From: Tetraselmis striata
Lineage: Eukaryota; Chlorophyta; Chlorodendrophyceae; Chlorodendrales; Chlorodendraceae
Length of the DNA stretch: 64,000 nt
Direction of reading: 5' to 3'
Assembly: GCA_006384855.1 (NCBI GenBank)
Contig: VCJN01001626.1
Coordinates: 1-64,000, forward strand
Program-made: the position numbers and the translations under genes
The notes under the pieces: model-generated
Database searches by the model: none
Seen by the model: only the letters and a program-made list of their open reading frames with translations
Told to the model about the DNA's origin: nothing
Part shown: positions 43,832 to 55,679 of the stretch, in pieces
Position numbering within the stretch: position 1 is the stretch's first letter
Layout: each line of letters begins with the position of its first letter

Positions 43832-45300
43832 TTAAATGACAGCACGTGGGCCAAGCTTCTCGGCGATAGGGCCTACGCAGTGGATGGGCACAGAGTCCCC
43901 GGCGGAAATGTCGACGCTGAGCTGAGACGGCGCAAGCACGGACACATATGCATCCTTCATGTTGTCCACCACCGCACGCTCCGCTGCGCGCCGCTCCGCC
44001 TCATTGTTTAGTTCGAGTTTCACAACGAGGTCGGCCATGCGCCGCTCATCGGCGAATGCGCGGAAGCGCCACTCCAAGGCTTGCTACTGCCGCCCCCCGC
44101 CTCGGCCCGGCCCTTGGGCAACAACTGCGGCCGCATGTACTTCCACCTAAAACTCCCTATCCAACACCACGGGGTCATCGGCCTCCATCACCGCCACCAC
44201 CCGCTCATTCACGCAGCGTTGTGCCTCCGCCCACGCTCCTTGGAAGTCGATAGGGACCGCCGTCTCAATAGACATCTCCGCCGGCAATTGCACCATGTCC
44301 ACGTCGGAGAGATGGTCCACCGCACCCCATCTCACCCCGTCGCCGGCCGGAGATGGGCGAGCAGGGGGAGGCGGATACCGAGCCCGTTAGGCTTGGCTAC
44401 CGGGACGGCCGGCCGGTTCACCCACCTCTGGCGGAGCGGGATCAACAACCGGGGGCGCTACGACGAACCGGAACGTAACGACGGACGGCATTGCGGGCGA
44501 CGACAGCACGACGATTGTCCCGCTCCACCGGCGCGGCGCGCGCCTTGGCAAGCCACGCAGCGGCGACCTCAGCAAATGCCACCACGACAGCCGGGATGTT
44601 CCTGACGCGAGCGGGCTGGAGCAACCTGGCTGCGGAGTCCATCCTTGGCGCCCACGCGGCGCCCGCGGCGACGCCAGCGACTGAAAGCGCGTCGGCGACT
44701 GTCCAAGCCGCCACCAGCGCTCTGCCCCGCCGCGCCGGCCCGCTCCCGTGTAGCCTGGAGTGCAGGTGGGCGAGATCATCGAGGCCGGTGAGCACCAGGC
44801 CGCGGTTGCCACCGCGAGACCGCGGTTGGTGCCGCTCGGAGACCTCCTGGCCGGTCGGAACGCCGTCGTCATCGCACTGCGACGCGCCGAGCCCCGAAAT
44901 ACTGCTGAAAGTACTGCGGCAAGGCGACGACGCAGGAGAGGCAGCGCGCGCGCCGGTCGTACAGGCCACCCCCGTCGCGTACTCGGGACTCGACGACCGG
45001 CTCGCCGCCTGGGCTTACGTGGGAGCCGGCGGGGCAGCAGGCGAGGGCGGCGCGGGCAGGCTCGGCCTTGGCTGGGCGGCGCCGGGCGCACTGCCGCTGG
45101 GACGACGATGCCGCGGGCGACGCTCCCGCCGCCCTGATGCGCTGGGGCTGCCTGATGTACTGGACGATGTACTGGGGGGCGGCAGGGACCGGGGTCAACG
45201 GCGCGTTCTGCCGCAACATCGGCGGAAGGCGCAGACATCGCGCGGCGCCCCGCCGGATACAAGCGACCCCCCAAAGCCCGGACATCACGGTACCGTTGCA
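43832..45300 (-). pseudogene. degenerate coding region, function unknown
   Basis: Protein-like segments on the minus strand lie in different frames: 44869-45288 (MLRQNAPLTPVPAAPQYIVQ), 44442-44880 (GLDDLAHLHSRLHGSG, AARLLQPARVRNIPAVVVAF), 44147-44335 (VQLPAEMSIETAVPIDF) and 43832-44077 (ELNNEAERRAAERAVVDNMK). They read in a consistent order and are GC-rich, as if one gene had picked up frameshifts. No family is recognised. A retroelement gag or a lineage-specific gene are both possible. Confidence 0.3.
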
Positions 45301-47351
45301 TAAGAGGGGGGGTGAGGGCAGCTACGCGGTCTGGGCGGCGGGTGAGGCATGGCGACGCACGGGCCCTGGGCGCCTCCGAAGTTCCACGACACCATACTGC
45401 TGGCGGGATAGCGTATTGTTCTATTAAGATGTAGCGACTATTGTTACAGCAGGGGCGAACTTTACTTTTACTGATACAGCAGACACAAGGTTTTGTATGC
45501 GCGCGCAAAAAACGTATATTCTGACAGAATTTAGTCGCTGTTATCATGCATTGTCGTACCGACTACGACTGTCGACTACCCTATAAGTGTATATACCGGG
45601 CGGTCGACTACTATATAATCAGCACGGGAAGAAACGACGACCGCCTGCGCGACCGTAAACAACGACCCTACGACACAACAGGTCAGGGCCGTGTGGAACA
45701 GCAGGCGCCATAACACAAAGCATCATCACAAATCCCCATCGTTGCTGGGGGTGGGAAGCGTCGTCAACGGTAAGAGCACGACTTATTGATGCATGCCAAT
45801 ATGTCGTCCATACATATTAACCAGTTCCATGCTACCTGTGCGGCCCGCTCTGGGATCGCTACTGGTGCCAGTCTTATGCCGCTATGATATCGCGATCTTC
45901 GACGGCGTTAGCAGCTGATGATGAATGCACACTCCGTGTGCCTAATTGCCGCATCCCAGCGAGCGTCTAGACAGGCTTTGTGCTTGCCAGTCTCCGGCGG
46001 CACGTCGATAAGCCGTGAAGTCGAAACATGACGACGATGGCCCGATACCGTAGGGCTGGACTCTTATATAGCAGTGCGAGTGTGCGACAGCTGCGAACAT
46101 ATATTCGGAGCTGGCTCAATTGGATGACACCGCACAGCGCCGGGTCGGCTAGGTTTGACTCCTTCCCTTACACTGTTCCGGCACCGCTCAAATCTTGCAG
46201 CATATTAGCTTGTTACGAATGGTAGACAGCGGCAGAGGAAGCTGCAGCGAAGACTGTATAACTCGATTACAAATCGTCCGTATGACGATGACAGTTGAAT
46301 AAGCAGTAGCCCCCCGGCGGCCCCCGGCCCCTTGTATGTCGCGAATTGAAATCAGCAGCTCGGTATATCATATATTATTGTTGACCTGGGGTATGTACAA
46401 CTAAGACCACGGCGACGATATGCGCTACGAGTTTTCCTTAAAATATGAGTTTGTATGCCGTATCATTACACACCAGTAGCATCTGTTGTTGGCTTACTGT
46501 CCCCCCCCCCCCACCACCAGAACCAGCACCCACGCTCGCACACACAAAGCGTAGCGACTAATAGGGTCGCAATACGCTTCGACACGTGTCAGTCGTCACA
46601 TAACTGGTTTCAATGAGAACGCAACCGTCTCGTCGGGAAGGGCCATGATGACAGACTGGGCACCGGCAACAGCGGGCAGCAAGCACGTAGGAACGTATGG
46701 AATTTTGACGATATCCATCACAGCAGGCTTCGCCTTTTTATCCGCCTGTCGACGGCACCTGTCGATGCAGCCATCGATAGTCGATGCCGAAATTCCCATG
46801 CGGCAATGGTATAAAATCGACCAACGGGATACCATTTCAAATTATTATTGATGGCGGCCTGCCGTGCAATGCTGCTGAAGGTGCCATCCAGCAGCCGATG
46901 TAGGGTGAGGGGAGAGTTAATGATCTCGCTTTGTGAACATCTGAGCTCACAGGAGTTATATGGCACGATCATTGGATTCGGTGCAGAGCAGCGCTAGCAA
47001 ATAAACTGCCACTGGCAACAGCGTTTCTTTTGTATCATATCATCGGCCCATTGTAGTGCACTCATAACTACAAAGAATGTGCAGCCTGGCTGACAATAAC
47101 AGTTCAGGAAATACACTGCAAGTCGTGAGAAATACAAGGCTTCTGTAGTTGCACGTACTTCGGAACAAGATGCATGTGAAAACACCCAGCGAAAGCAGTA
47201 CTCAAGAGCAGACGCACCTCTTTCTCAGATGGGGGCCCATGGCTGATGAGCTATACGCTACTTTGATCTGTCACACTGCCGTCCAGCTTCATTTCTTTTT
47301 CTGAAACTGACAAACAATTTAATCACAGCCAGGCCCTGCTGTCATGCTGCT
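45301..47351. other. no gene recognised
   Basis: This is mostly AT-richer sequence with short open frames. There is a 12-nt C run at 46501-46512. Nothing identifiable was found on either strand. Confidence 0.45.
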
Positions 47352-47381
47352 GTGCAGGATCGTTTTTCGGTTACACCTATG

Positions 47382-49213
47382 ATGGAGCCTGCAAATATCA
47401 ACGAGCCTAGCCCCACCGTTTCGGCGAATCCGCCATATCCCAAGCTGGAGATCACTCCCCTCCTTCGGCGGCAGCAGAGAGGCCAGGCGGATCAGCACGA
47501 CAGAACATCATGCAGCCATCAGAAGATATCGCAGTCTCATACTCTCCCCTACATGTGTGCATGCCCCTCTAATGGCGAGGTGGCACTTCACCAAGCAAAC
47601 ATGAAGCCTTCAAGCAGCTCGAGAGCAGCCAAGGTCCCAGTGCATGAGAGATTGACCGACACTTGTCTTGCGCCACTTCTGCAAGACTGGAAGGAAGACA
47701 GCAGCCCATCAGCCCAATTGCATACCCTCATCAGCGACGGTGCTGGCATGACAGTCTCGCACTGCGAAGGCGTGGAGCATTGTGACTCTGGTGCTGCTAT
47801 CTCACCAGATCTGTCTCTGTCCAACTGCTCCAACGACTGCCTTCCACCGGATATGCCTGAAACCGTTCCTCGTTTCTTCAGAGAATGGATTGCCAAAAAG
47901 TTCAGAGCTGAGGGTGTCCGCGCCAACAAAGTACTTGTTACTGACTCAAAATATCAGCAGCTTCTATCCATCGCGCCTCTCCAGGAGCCATTGTCTGACA
48001 GCACAGGGGACTCGGTCCCCAGGAACAGAGTTCGGTCCTCGGTGATTGGCCAGCCCCAGAAGCCCCACCCTCTGCATGTCCCTGGGCTGAGGAAGGGAAC
48101 ACGCGACCAGCAGTACTTCAGGCAAGGCGCGATTGCATGCTATGAGACCAGTATACATGAAATTATATTGAACGGGGCAAAATTGCTTTAATGCTGAAGG
48201 AGCACATTTGTATAGTTTTGTCTAGGCTTGATTTTCTCGCATGTTATCGCACGTGTGTGCGTGTGAGCATGTGTGTGTGTGCAAGCAGCAAGTGCAGCAT
48301 GATGTGCCATGATTGAGATCTCGTTTCCCTGCAGACAGTACTCTCAATGGGAAGGATACAGTGAAGGTCACAAGCTCTGTTGAGCCTATTATTATACTAC
48401 GCTGTGCTGAGCATGAACATCATTTAAGATGCGTGACTCGCTTAACACAGTTGAAATAGCTCCAGCCTGTGCAACCGACAATACACGAGTATTATGGCAT
48501 GTACATTTGCTTTGCACCAGTGCTATGTATACATGTAATCATGGATATAGTAGCATGTGTTCTGACATGTTATGCTTTGCCGACTATCCATGTTGTGCAT
48601 CAGAGAATGGGCTACTAAAGGTCTACGCGTTACCAAATGCTGGAAAGGCGGCAAGTTGCCCCATAATAGTGATGGCCAGGGAGGCAACCCGTCACCTTCA
48701 ACGGGTCACTGGGTGCTCTATGTCGACAATCAGAGACAAGCCCGGCAGAAAAAGCTGCCAGGGAGCAAGCAGATCTCCCGGGTGATCGCTCCCAGTGACT
48801 AGGCCACCACCCATGCGTTGTTATTAATATGTATATTCGGCTCTCGAGTGCAAAGGTGAAAGACAGCAGCATGGCACCTGCAAGCAGTTTTCTTCAACCC
48901 ATTGTCCAGAAAACAAATGACCGCTACCACTGATGTTGTCTGGTCAGTCTACTGACAATTATTGATTGTTTACATGGTGCAGGTGATGCAGCGCCACGAG
49001 AGGCTGCAGGTTGTGCCTATCAGCCAGATTGTGGGCCTGGTTGAGGAAGTCCATGTAGGCAACGGCCATTGCGGCGTGAACAGGGCGCATGCCATCATCG
49101 CGAAGCAATATTACGGAGTCAGCCGCCGCATGATTGAGGCAATCATTGGGCACTGCACCCATCAGGCATGTGCCAAGCGAATGGGAAAGGGCCGTGCGCT
49201 TTGCGAGCCGTGA
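47382..49213 (+). CDS. gene with integrase-type H2C2 zinc finger
   Basis: Two or more exons. The first open segment reaches 48191 and can be read from ATG 47382 (MMEPANINEP) or, after a CAG acceptor, from 47358. It is Ser/Pro-rich with WIAKKFRAEGVRANKVLVTD near its end. A later exon from 48983 (acceptor CAG) encodes LVEEVHVGNGHCGVNRAHAI, then IIAKQYYGVSRRMIEAI and GHCTHQACAKRMGKG. That is the H-x-x-x-G-H-x-G...C...C layout of the integrase H2C2 zinc-binding domain. It is found in retroviral-type integrases and in host proteins derived from them. 48600-48800 may hold another exon. No DDE core was found downstream, so this is either an integrase remnant or a domesticated DNA-binding gene. Confidence 0.5.
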
Positions 49214-49319
49214 AAATTGCAGAATGATGGCAGCACGAATAAAACCAGGTGAGCGTGATGCATCTGCATACTTGCTAGCAGTGCTTTAATACATGCCTGT
49301 ATTATTTCTTCAGATGGCG

Positions 49320-49712
49320 GCGTCCTGAATCAGTACAACTTCGACATCGTCATTATGGTTTCACCAGATGACCCAACGGCCTCCGTTCCTTGTGCCTCTC
49401 ACAGAGTTATCAACAACAGCTGCAAAAAGACAAGCGGTCAGCATATGGCAGCGAGTACTGCGGGTAACCACATCACCTCTAAACCTGCGACAGGATGCTG
49501 CCTTTCTACGCGGTCAGGAGAAAGCATCCGCATACAATCATTGGCAGACGGATGCCTTCAAGACATTGAGGCACGCTCAGCTAAACGGGAGCATCTACAC
49601 CTTCACCCCAGGCAGGTCTAGAGCTGCAGTCCTATCAGAACCTATCATCAGAAAGCATAAAATGTGTGCATCAAACACAAGCAATGATGCCCTATTGCTC
49701 TCCACTTCATAA
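49320..49712 (+). other. possible additional exon, unknown
   Basis: The frame from 49368 (TELSTTAAKRQAVSIWQRVL; NHWQTDAFKTLRHAQLNGSI) reads like protein and follows the H2C2 exon by about 150 bp on the same strand. No domain is recognised. 49713-50601 shows nothing identifiable. Confidence 0.3.
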
Positions 49713-50601
49713 GACTTCCCCATTCTTGCTGCCTACTATGATAGATGTGCAGGCGGATAATCATGATCATGATATTTATTGAATCGTTAGTACAATGCAA
49801 ATGTATAGCATGCGATTGCTCTGCCAGAGCATTCTGTCGCCCGTCCTGCTAGCATCATGACTGAAATCCTGCATACTTTCCGGCACCAGTGCTGAGTTCC
49901 TTTGCTGTGGACTTTTGTTGCGGGCAGCAAGTAGCACACATATAAAGTTTTGCAATGGATCAACCAATCTGACCAGCGAAAGAAGGTTAATAAGGCATGA
50001 AGGCACGACAGATTGCCGCCTTGGTTGCTTCATTGTGTACGTTTCCTGTATGTGCATGGTGGTATGTTCACACGTATACAATTGAAAGTCCGTGGCACAC
50101 TCACGATTGCACGCATGTATTGCATGCTTATCACCTCTAGTAGTAAGATGGCCAGGAGGAACTTCCAGAAACAGCCCCCAGCACTGCTGTACCACAGAAA
50201 GAGAAATCTCATCCTTACTGCATCATCTGCTAGGCTGTCAACCAGATTATTAGCGCCATCACGGTGCACCATGCATTTCCACATATTGCATCAGTAGCTT
50301 GCACGTGCTTGCTACATAAATCCTCGTTAAAAGCTATACAATATTAAACACCGTTCCGTTGCCAATTATATGATGCGGTAACGATACATGCCTATAACTT
50401 CGATCTTGCGCATATCTATCGCTCTATTTAAATATACTATTTATTGCTGCGCTGCACAGTCACTGCCATCAGAAGTGATGGCCCAGCATTGCAGCCATTA
50501 TTGATGAGCGGCCTAATTCGTCAACGCCCGAGGGTCACCGCTTATTGAGATGTGCTGATTTGGTGAGCACTTGAGCGACATAGACAGCCGCTCTCTGATC
50601 A

Positions 50602-50917
50602 CTACCGCAGGACACGCGACGTCTTCTTTCTTCCCATGTGGCCAGCTCCCTTGCGCCCAAGCGCCGCTCCCTGGGCGGCGCCAGGAATCTGACCTTCCGC
50701 TGCAGCAGGCAGGGCAGCAGTGGAACCGCCTGATTGCACAGAGCTCCCGTTTGCTGCATCGGCATGCGTGATGCCAGTGTGTGTGAACAAGATGTTCTCC
50801 GGCAGGGTTCTGCGGAATGCGGGCAAACATTATCGAAGGCGTCAGGCTGGCAAGATCACCATCCGGACCAATCCATCAGGACATCTACCTGATTTGCGTT
50901 GAAAAGATGGTCGAAGT

Positions 50918-50950
<33 letters not shown>

Positions 50951-52621
50951 TTATGTTATGGAATGAGAAGGTGGACTGCCCGCTCACCTGTGCGCCCGCT
51001 CGGCCACCGCTTGAAAGCTGTCAGGGTTCAGGCGGCACCAGGTTGGCTGCTTCAGGGCCTCCCGCGCATCAGAGCTCCAAAGATAGGAGCCACGCACCCG
51101 GACGCTGCGTGTGATGTTATGCCAGCGCTCGTCGCAAGCCGTGCCTGTAAGGACCCATCACAGAAGTGAGTGTTACTGAAGGGGCACGGTTTAACAGCTG
51201 GATGTTGCACCGCAATCTAGCACCAGGATTGCCAGCCACGCCCAGGCCGGGCAGGCCTACCTGAGTGGCTTATTTGCTGGTAACCGAGGTCATACAGCTG
51301 CTGCAGGACCTCAGCTGGCTGGCCTGGGTAGCTAGTGCTGGGGATGAGGCTAGGGTGGTACTGCAGCAGGATGGCTGCCGGCGGCGAGGCGCGCAGGATG
51401 CCCGCCATGCCATTGATGATCTCCCTGCAGCACGGCGCAAAGGCCGCAGCCGCCGGTTAGATGAGTCCACATACGCACACACAACTTCCTACAACTGCGT
51501 TACATTCCCTAGGTCACACTACCGGGAAATCATTATCATTATGATTAGTCACGTCATGCACATTATGTCGACACGATTTGGGCAAGTGCCAGCTGTTGCG
51601 GATTGGCATATTCTGTGCAAAGGAGGGATTGGGTGCGCACCCTTCCCAGCCGTTGGCATCGATGCGGACCACGCCAATCCCCCTAGCCTCTGCCGGGCGC
51701 AGCAGCTGGTCCAGCGGCACGCGCTCATCAGTGCGCAAACAATCGCCGTCATCGTGCACGTGATGTGTGTCCGCTGAGGCATACCCTGACGCAATCTGGT
51801 TGGCCTGCAGGAGCACATGGAGCACATGTCAGGCCTGGCAGCACATTCTAGCCCCAGCATGGGAAGCCAGGTGTGGACGTGGAGCTGAGAGCATCCGTAA
51901 CAAGTGCAGTGCAAAGCAGCGCGGGAGGTGACAAGGCCCTACCTGGACGGCCTCGCCAAGGGCAGCACGAGACAGGCAGATAGGCTCCTGCGCAGCGCCT
52001 AGCGCCTTGGTGTGCAGGGAGATGCGGTCTCCAAATTGGTTGAACTTGATGCTCTGCTGAAACAGCTCCAGGTTGCCTGCGCAGCAACAAGGGCAGCGGG
52101 GCATTGAACCAATGTGTGAGATGGTGTGTGTTGTGGACTCATCCCTGCACTTGCGACCGCTTGTACAGGGGGAGGAAGAAAGGGGGGGGGGGGGGGGGGG
52201 GGGGGGGTCCAGCATGGGCGCACCAGGCTGCAGCTCCAGCGCGATCACTCGGTGCCCCCGTGCCGCCGCTGCAAGAGAAAAGTACCCCAGCCCGGCGCCA
52301 ATGTCGACAAAGGCTCCGCCACGGGCGCGCTTTGCCAACAGCGCCCCCGCAAGCGCCTCCACAACGCTGGGCCGCCGAACAGGCGCCGTCCCTGGCTGGT
52401 ACGTGCCCCAGATGGTGAGTTCGCTGGAGATATCCTCGCCGCTCCTGAGCTGTCCCTGCCCCACCAGATTCACAAACACGGTGAACGGCGGCTCCCACAT
52501 CGCGGACACGGGGTAGGCCTCCGCGCCGCCCTTCACTGCCTCCTCTGCTTCCCCTGCCCCAGCCGCAACCAGGGACCTGCGCAGGGCGCCACATGTCCGT
52601 TGAGTCGCAGCTAAATTCAGG
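50602..52621 (-). other. FkbM-type methyltransferase part
   Basis: Six exons carry the Rossmann glycine loop (VDIGAGLGYFS), the acidic residue at the end of strand 2 (VIALELQ), LTI/ISLHTKALG-type strands and the FkbM signature DANGWEGEIINGM. A 26-nt C tract on the transcript (52182-52207 on the plus strand as G) begins about 16 nt after one donor, and a 31-nt tract (50919-50949) lies in the last intron. Confidence 0.85.
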
Positions 52622-54127
52622 CTGAACCGCCCGCGTCCGATCGTTCAAGACAATCTAGAGAAGCTACCCTAAACATGAGTGATGAAGAAGTTCACTGGAC
52701 AGTAGAGCGGCGCAGTGTTGGTTATGGCCGCGCACCTCGTGGCAAATGACACGAGTGTCTCGGTGATGGACTGCGCCCTCTTCCAGCCGCCCTTAACCTT
52801 CCAGGTGCCCAGGAAGTGGTGCAGCACCGCGATATTGGGGTTGTCCGGGCTGACTGCATCGGCACGGTCCTTAGGGTTGACGCCGAACGCGACGCGCGGC
52901 AGGATGCGCACCGGCCATGCCGGGTCCGCGACGCTGGCGTGCTTGAGCACCGTGTCGGTCCAAGCACCCGGGCCGGTGCGCTCCAGCGTGTCGCGATTTG
53001 TGTTGTTGCTGAATGTGGTGCCCACGTTGGCCGCAATGAAGTCGCAGATGTCACGCAGAGCGGGTTGGCCAGGGGCTGCAATGAGCACCCACTGAAGCAC
53101 CTGCGGCAAGGCAAGCCACAGCCACAAGTATCAGGTCGGCCCAGTCTCGCAAAACAGCACAGCCCATAATAAAAGCTGTGGACTCCAGGAGCCAGCCGCT
53201 ACCTGCCGGAGGCGGACGTAGTGGTGGTTGAACGCGATGGCAGGTGTGGCCCACTCATTCTCCCAGCCGACGACAAGTGTATCGTGGTCGCTCACGATGT
53301 CGTCCACCGGGATTCGACACTCTGTGTCAATGTCAGCGTAGACGCCGCCGTGGCGCAGCAACACCATATACCGGAAAAAGTCGCTGCGCTCCACATTCTG
53401 CAGGCGGTAGGGGGGAGAGGAATCAGACGGCTTTGAGAGGGGCGTTTTTTTCCAAAATTGCAGTTTCTGCTATTGCAACAGCCAATGCCACGCCCTCACC
53501 CACCTTGGGCAGCCCGATGTAGGCATCGTAGTACTCTGGGAACTCGGTGCGCACAAACTCTAGGCAGCTTTCGTCATCATAAAAGTGGAACTGGTATCCC
53601 ACGTTCACGTCCCGCCAAGACTGCATATACTCGAGCGTCTCAACCGGCGGCTCGGCGATCTCGTACGTCTGGTGCACTATGCGCGGGATCCGCCGCGCCG
53701 GAAGGGTCCGTGTGTCCTCCTGCCATGCGACCCGCGGCTGCGCCGCGCCCTCCTGCTGCGCAGCCCGCTGCGCCGCCAGCACCTGGCTCTCCCCCTGCGC
53801 GATTTCCGAGGGCAACAGCAGCTCCGGCGGAGGGCCGCTCTCCGGCGGTTCGCGAAGCAGCGCCGTGTAACCCAGCATTGCTGCCGCCGCCAGCAGCGCC
53901 AGCAGCTTGAGAACGCCGCCCGCCTGAATCCACGCGGCCCGGCGAGCCTTTGGCCACGCAGGGACTGCTGCAGCGACGGAGACGCCCTGCGGCAGCAGCG
54001 ACGTGCGCAGCCGGCGCTCGCACTCGGCCTGCGGCCCGCGGGGCTTGGACAGGTACGGCGCGGGGTCTGGGTCGTAGTCCTGCACCACCGGCTGCTTGTG
54101 CCCGCCGTACGCGCAGCGCGGCAGCAT
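50602..54127 (-). CDS. GT32 glycosyltransferase joined to FkbM methyltransferase (nine-exon model)
   Basis: Golgi-type membrane enzyme that would add a sugar and carry a SAM-dependent methyltransferase. Exons (minus): 54127-53504, 53397-53203, 53100-52736, 52621-52224, 52076-51943, 51804-51641, 51424-51261, 51144-50988, 50809-50602. They give 802 codons plus stop with all phases matching. Residues 65-88 form a signal anchor (LKLLALLAAAAMLGYTALL). GT32 motifs are RIPRIVHQTYE, MQSWRDVNVGYQFHFYDDES and the DxD box GGVYADIDTE (about 225-234). The FkbM part (about 400 on) has AFVDIGAGLGYFSL (SAM binding), GNLELFQQSIKFN, IGVVRIDANGWEG and PAAILLQYHPSLI. Alternative: two adjacent genes, GT32 stopping at 52669 and FkbM starting at ATG 52500. 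The fusion is favoured by phase, by the lack of an ATG upstream of 52500 and by an in-frame TGA just beyond the acceptor. Confidence 0.75.
50919..50949. repeat. 31-nt G tract (C on the transcript), intronic
   Basis: This is the longest homopolymer in the window, inside the last intron of the FkbM part, about 38 nt from its donor. Confidence 0.9.
52669..54127 (-). other. GT32 glycosyltransferase part
   Basis: Exons 1 and 2 plus 52669-53100 alone would make a 416-residue type II membrane protein. Its C-terminal motifs TNRDTLERTGPGAWTDTVLK and IAVLHHFLGTWK are typical of OCH1/GT32 enzymes. The DxD pair (YADIDTE) binds the metal and nucleotide sugar. The sugar donor cannot be told from sequence. 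Confidence 0.85.
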
Positions 54128-55227
54128 GGCGTCCGCAAGGTTGGTACCCCCCCGAGTCTCAGGCCCTTTCCGACCGGTAACACTGGTGTGTGTGGGGGGG
54201 TGGAGGAAGTGCCAGCACGGGTAGCGGATTCCGCCTTTTCGTACGAGGAGCCTCCAGTACTGAACGGATTGGAAGCCTGCTGCTGGCGAAGCAGCGCAGG
54301 GCGGCCGTCCAGCACCCGCCGGCAAACGGAGGACAACGAGCGCCGCCGCGCCGACACGCCAGGATCTGGCGGTCACCTGCGGCGCAAGGCAAGAATCGCG
54401 CGCGCGGTGTCCCGCGGAGGACAGGCCTAGTGGCACGGCTGCACTGATTGGTGCCTTTATCCCGTTGTTAACCGGAGCAGCGCGCGGGCGGCGCGGCCTA
54501 TTTGCGCGGCCTATTTTGGGGGCTCCTCGGTTTTGCGGCAGATGCGTCTCCTGCGTCCCTGGTGCTACTGAGTAGGTGCCACGGCGCGAGAAACAGTGCT
54601 AGTGCCGGCTAAGAGCGCCAGCCGGACTGGGAAGTGAGGCGATGGGGAGCACCGATAACCTGGAGCCGTTGACACTGCGCGCAGGTTATGAGGCAGGCAG
54701 TGGTGCAAGTGGTAGCCCGAGCGCTGGAGGTTTTGTGAACCGCTAGTGAATCTGTAAACAAACACGCCAGGCTGCCGTCCACAGTATGGGTAGTGATGGG
54801 TTTGGTTTGTGATTCTTTTTGTTAGTGATGGGTTTGGTTCCAGGCAAAGCATCCGGAGAATGTACGGAAAGTACCTGTACTAACGAAGGAAAAAACCCTA
54901 CATTCCTAGGCAGATCAAGTAGATCAAGCAGATTAGCGCAGCGCCGCCGGGCCGCGACCATGGGCTTGGTTGTCCCCGATCTTGGCTGGGCAGATGTTTT
55001 CCCGATCCCGCCCCCGGCCGGGACAGGATGACAGCGCTTTCCGTGCATTCTCTTGACGCTCTCCATGTAACCAAAAAGTTAATGACAGCGCATAGTGCTA
55101 CTCTTACCGTAATATACAATTGAGCGTTTTCAAATGCCGTGGATGTAATCCTTGCTATTTGGTTAGGATAGGACGGGGGTTAGCTGCTGTACGCAGCTTG
55201 CGAAGTACAGCCGGAGACCGGCATTTG
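54128..55227. other. 5' region of the GT32 gene and intergenic
   Basis: The GT32 frame is open upstream to 54436, so a longer N-terminus is possible; the ATG at 54127 was chosen because it gives a typical cytoplasmic tail. Small direct repeats (GTGATGGGTTTGGTT) occur at 54790-54840. No other gene is seen. Confidence 0.5.
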
Positions 55228-55325
55228 AAAGCTTCCACCCCGCAGTCGCTGTAGAGGACCTTTCTGATTGCCTTTTATTTTGGTGATTTCCGATATCGCC
55301 TTCTGCTGCTAGCTCATGTAATTAA
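55228..55325 (+). mobile_element. short 3'-end copy of a non-LTR-like element
   Basis: It is the near-exact complement of 11300-11394 with only this 3' end present. A 9-bp inverted pair (ACCGGCATT and AATGCCGGT) closely flanks it. Extreme 5' truncation is usual for target-primed insertion. Confidence 0.75.
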
Positions 55326-55555
55326 TATTTGAGAATGCCGGTTATGCCTCTGAGGCTGGCTGACTCTGATTCAGCTTTCATTTGCCATTTCTTCGCTCCT
55401 GCCTCTCTATGTCCTTTTGGCTCTGATGCCTATTTGATTTGCAGTTATTTTCATTTGTATCGCCGATATTATGATTGATATCTTCAGCTTATCTCTGCTT
55501 GGGCATACATATTTATATATGTCTCTTGAAGTTTACTCTCATTTCTTTGTCAGAC

Positions 55556-55679
55556 TTCTTTCTTAGTATCATTTAGTCTTTGAACTCAAATTCGAATCTG
55601 AATTTTGCATTTTTTTCTTCTTTCTTAGTATCATTTAGTCTTTGAACTCAAATTCGAATCTGAATTTTGCATTTTTTTC
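55556..55679. repeat. tandem duplication, 2 x 62 bp
   Basis: The unit starting near TTCTTTCTTAGTATCATTTA occurs twice in direct succession with no visible difference apart from the ends of its T tract. It is a very recent local duplication. Confidence 0.93.
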
